DNA from: Bacteroidota bacterium
GTDB lineage: Bacteria; Bacteroidota; Bacteroidia; Bacteroidales; Prolixibacteraceae
Assembly (NCBI GenBank): GCA_030706665.1
Contig: JAUZOB010000153.1
Coordinates: 1 to 7,850, forward strand
Reading direction: 5' to 3'
DNA: 7,850 nucleotides
The first letter of the stretch is position 1. Every line of letters begins with the position of its first letter. Positions 7,076-7,850 of this stretch are shown here, piece by piece. The position numbers were made by a program, and so were the translations under genes. The notes under the pieces are model-generated. The model saw nothing but the letters and a program-made list of their open reading frames with translations, had not been told where the DNA came from and did not search any database.

Positions 7076-7355
7076 ATGAAAAAGCCTTTCACTTTTTAAT
7101 TCTACTTTATATAACGGATGTACAATATTTCACCAAGCGGGAGATATCTTCTGCTTGGTTTGCGACAGTTGATAATATTGACTGGCCATCAAAACCGGGG
7201 TTACCTGTAGAACAGCAAAAGCAGACAATCAGTATGAGATTACAATAGACAAAAAGCATAATTCCGCAGATTATCTGTATGTTCTGACAGCAAGAAGTCA
7301 TTCAAACATGGAGAGCCTGCCTGTTTACTTTGAGCAAAAAAATCAATTTAAATAA
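7076..7355 (+). pseudogene. Remnant of a GHL10 family gene (PF02638): both ends kept, middle deleted, frameshifted
   Basis: Three pieces can be read. ATG at 7076 opens MKKPFTF and stops at TAA 7097-7099. One extra T in the T run at 7093-7097 would join it to a second frame (codons at 7096, 7099 and on), which reads through a hydrophobic stretch and then KREISSAWFATVDNIDWPSK and on to PVEQQKQTI, ending at TAG 7246-7248. That is the conserved N-terminus of mature GHL10 proteins (KRE.R.VW.ATV.NIDWPS..G). A third frame, from about 7230 to TAA 7353-7355, reads QYEITIDKKHNSADYLYVLT and on to VYFEQKNQFK, which resembles the C-terminal fibronectin-like end of the same family. About 90 codons remain of a usual length near 500. 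The whole middle with the barrel domain is gone, and the junction near 7225-7240 is out of frame. The N-terminal match is strong; the C-terminal match is weaker. It lies 25 bases after the transglutaminase-like gene and 21 before the symporter. Confidence 0.75.
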
Positions 7356-7376
7356 ACCCGCTGATCAATTAAGCAT

Positions 7377-7850
7377 ATGAGCCTGACGCTAGTCTTTTCT
7401 ATTCTATTCGGTTACTACGCCATGTTAATTGTGGTGTCTATACTGACTTCAAGAAATGCCAGTAATGAGACTTTTTTTACAGCCAACAGAAAGTCCCCTT
7501 GGTATCTTGTAGCCTTCGGGATGATCGGATCATCAATTTCCGGGATTACATTCGTTTCAGTTCCCGGTGAAGTAGGCAATTCCAATTGGAACTACCTTCA
7601 ATTTCTATTCGGAAATTTTGTAGGTTACTGGATTATTGCATTGGTTCTCATACCGCTCTATTACAAAATGAATTTGATTTCTATCTATACATATTTACAG
7701 CATCGTCTGGGTGTAAGATCATATAAGACAGGTTCATTTTTCTTTATTATCTCACAAACCATTGGTTCTTCATTCCGGTTGTTTGTGGTAACCGGGGTTT
7801 TACAACTGGCGTTCTTTAATGCCATTGGAATTCCATTTTGGTTAACAGCA
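7377..7850 (+). CDS. Sodium:solute symporter, SSS family (partial, C-terminus off the right edge)
   Basis: 158 codons are visible with no stop. The product is an inner-membrane sodium-coupled uptake transporter with the LeuT-like fold; the substrate cannot be told. Residues 1-22 form the first, extra helix. FFTANRKSPWY at 33-43 is the typical loop before the next helix, and GMIGSSISGITFVSVPG at 48-64 is the broken first core helix that lines the sodium and substrate sites. GNFVGYWIIALVLIPLYY (79-96) is the next helix, followed by a loop with the YTYLQHRLG motif and a further helix with SQTIGSSFRL (126-135). The start at 7377 agrees with the family N-terminus, though no Shine-Dalgarno site is seen. 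The family is usually 470-550 aa, so roughly a third is here. It starts 21 bases after the GHL10 remnant and is probably co-transcribed with the transglutaminase-like gene. Confidence 0.9.
   Translation, partial: MSLTLVFSILFGYYAMLIVVSILTSRNASNETFFTANRKSPWYLVAFGMIGSSISGITFVSVPGEVGNSNWNYLQFLFGNFVGYWIIALVLIPLYYKMNLISIYTYLQHRLGVRSYKTGSFFFIISQTIGSSFRLFVVTGVLQLAFFNAIGIPFWLTA

Noticed and set aside
7093..7097. Programmed frameshift or phase-variable switch at the T run
   Set aside because: The central domain is deleted and the downstream junction is also out of frame, so restoring the T would not give a working protein.
7079..7097. AAAAAG/CTTTTT hairpin as a terminator after the transglutaminase-like gene
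   Set aside because: The stem is nearly all A-T pairs and lies within the first codons of the GHL10 remnant; it is too weak to call.
7107..7301. Minus-strand frame of 64 codons opposite the GHL10 remnant
   Set aside because: The plus strand here encodes recognisable GHL10 residues, so the minus frame is a shadow without ribosome binding site or homology.

Overview
The window looks like a piece of a Bacteroidota chromosome, probably Bacteroidales or a near relative. The evidence is moderate-to-low GC, mostly weak or absent Shine-Dalgarno sites, a match to the Bacteroidota -7 promoter box (TAnnTTTG), and a gene set typical of that phylum: a secreted Tricorn-like S41 peptidase, a transglutaminase-fold protein, a GHL10-type glycosyl hydrolase relative and an SSS-family sodium symporter. 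No rRNA, tRNA, CRISPR array, insertion sequence or phage gene was seen.

Layout. (1) 1-735, minus strand: an almost complete membrane protein of the nickel/cobalt (NiCoT/RcnA/UreH-like) type with a strongly histidine-rich loop; its C-terminus runs off the left edge. (2) 736-1099: a 364-base gap, AT-rich, with several short dyads and a direct repeat but no convincing gene. (3) 1100-4363, plus: a full-length Tricorn protease homologue with a signal peptide and its whole catalytic tetrad. (4) 4387-4421: a strong hairpin terminator that can serve both converging genes. (5) 4436-5269, minus: a stand-alone CHAD-domain protein, with the clearest ribosome binding site in the window. (6) 5270-5604: a divergent intergenic region with a good Bacteroidota promoter and an overlapping 16-base palindrome. 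(7) 5605-7050, plus: an exported transglutaminase-like protein with an intact Cys-His-Asp triad. (8) 7076-7355, plus: a remnant of a GHL10 (PF02638, formerly DUF187) gene. It keeps only its N-terminal and C-terminal ends, in different frames, and has a further frameshift near its start. (9) 7377-7850, plus: the N-terminal third or so of a sodium:solute symporter, cut by the right edge.

How they fit together. Genes 7-9 are on one strand with gaps of only 25 and 21 bases and were probably one operon. An exported transglutaminase-fold hydrolase, a GHL10 envelope protein and a sodium symporter would make sense as a scavenging or cell-wall-recycling set; that reading is inference. The GHL10 member has been destroyed while both flanking genes look intact. 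The metal transporter, the Tricorn homologue and the CHAD protein appear to be separate transcription units. The most notable item is the GHL10 relic, which has no open reading frame long enough to be called and would be left as blank intergenic DNA by ordinary gene calling.
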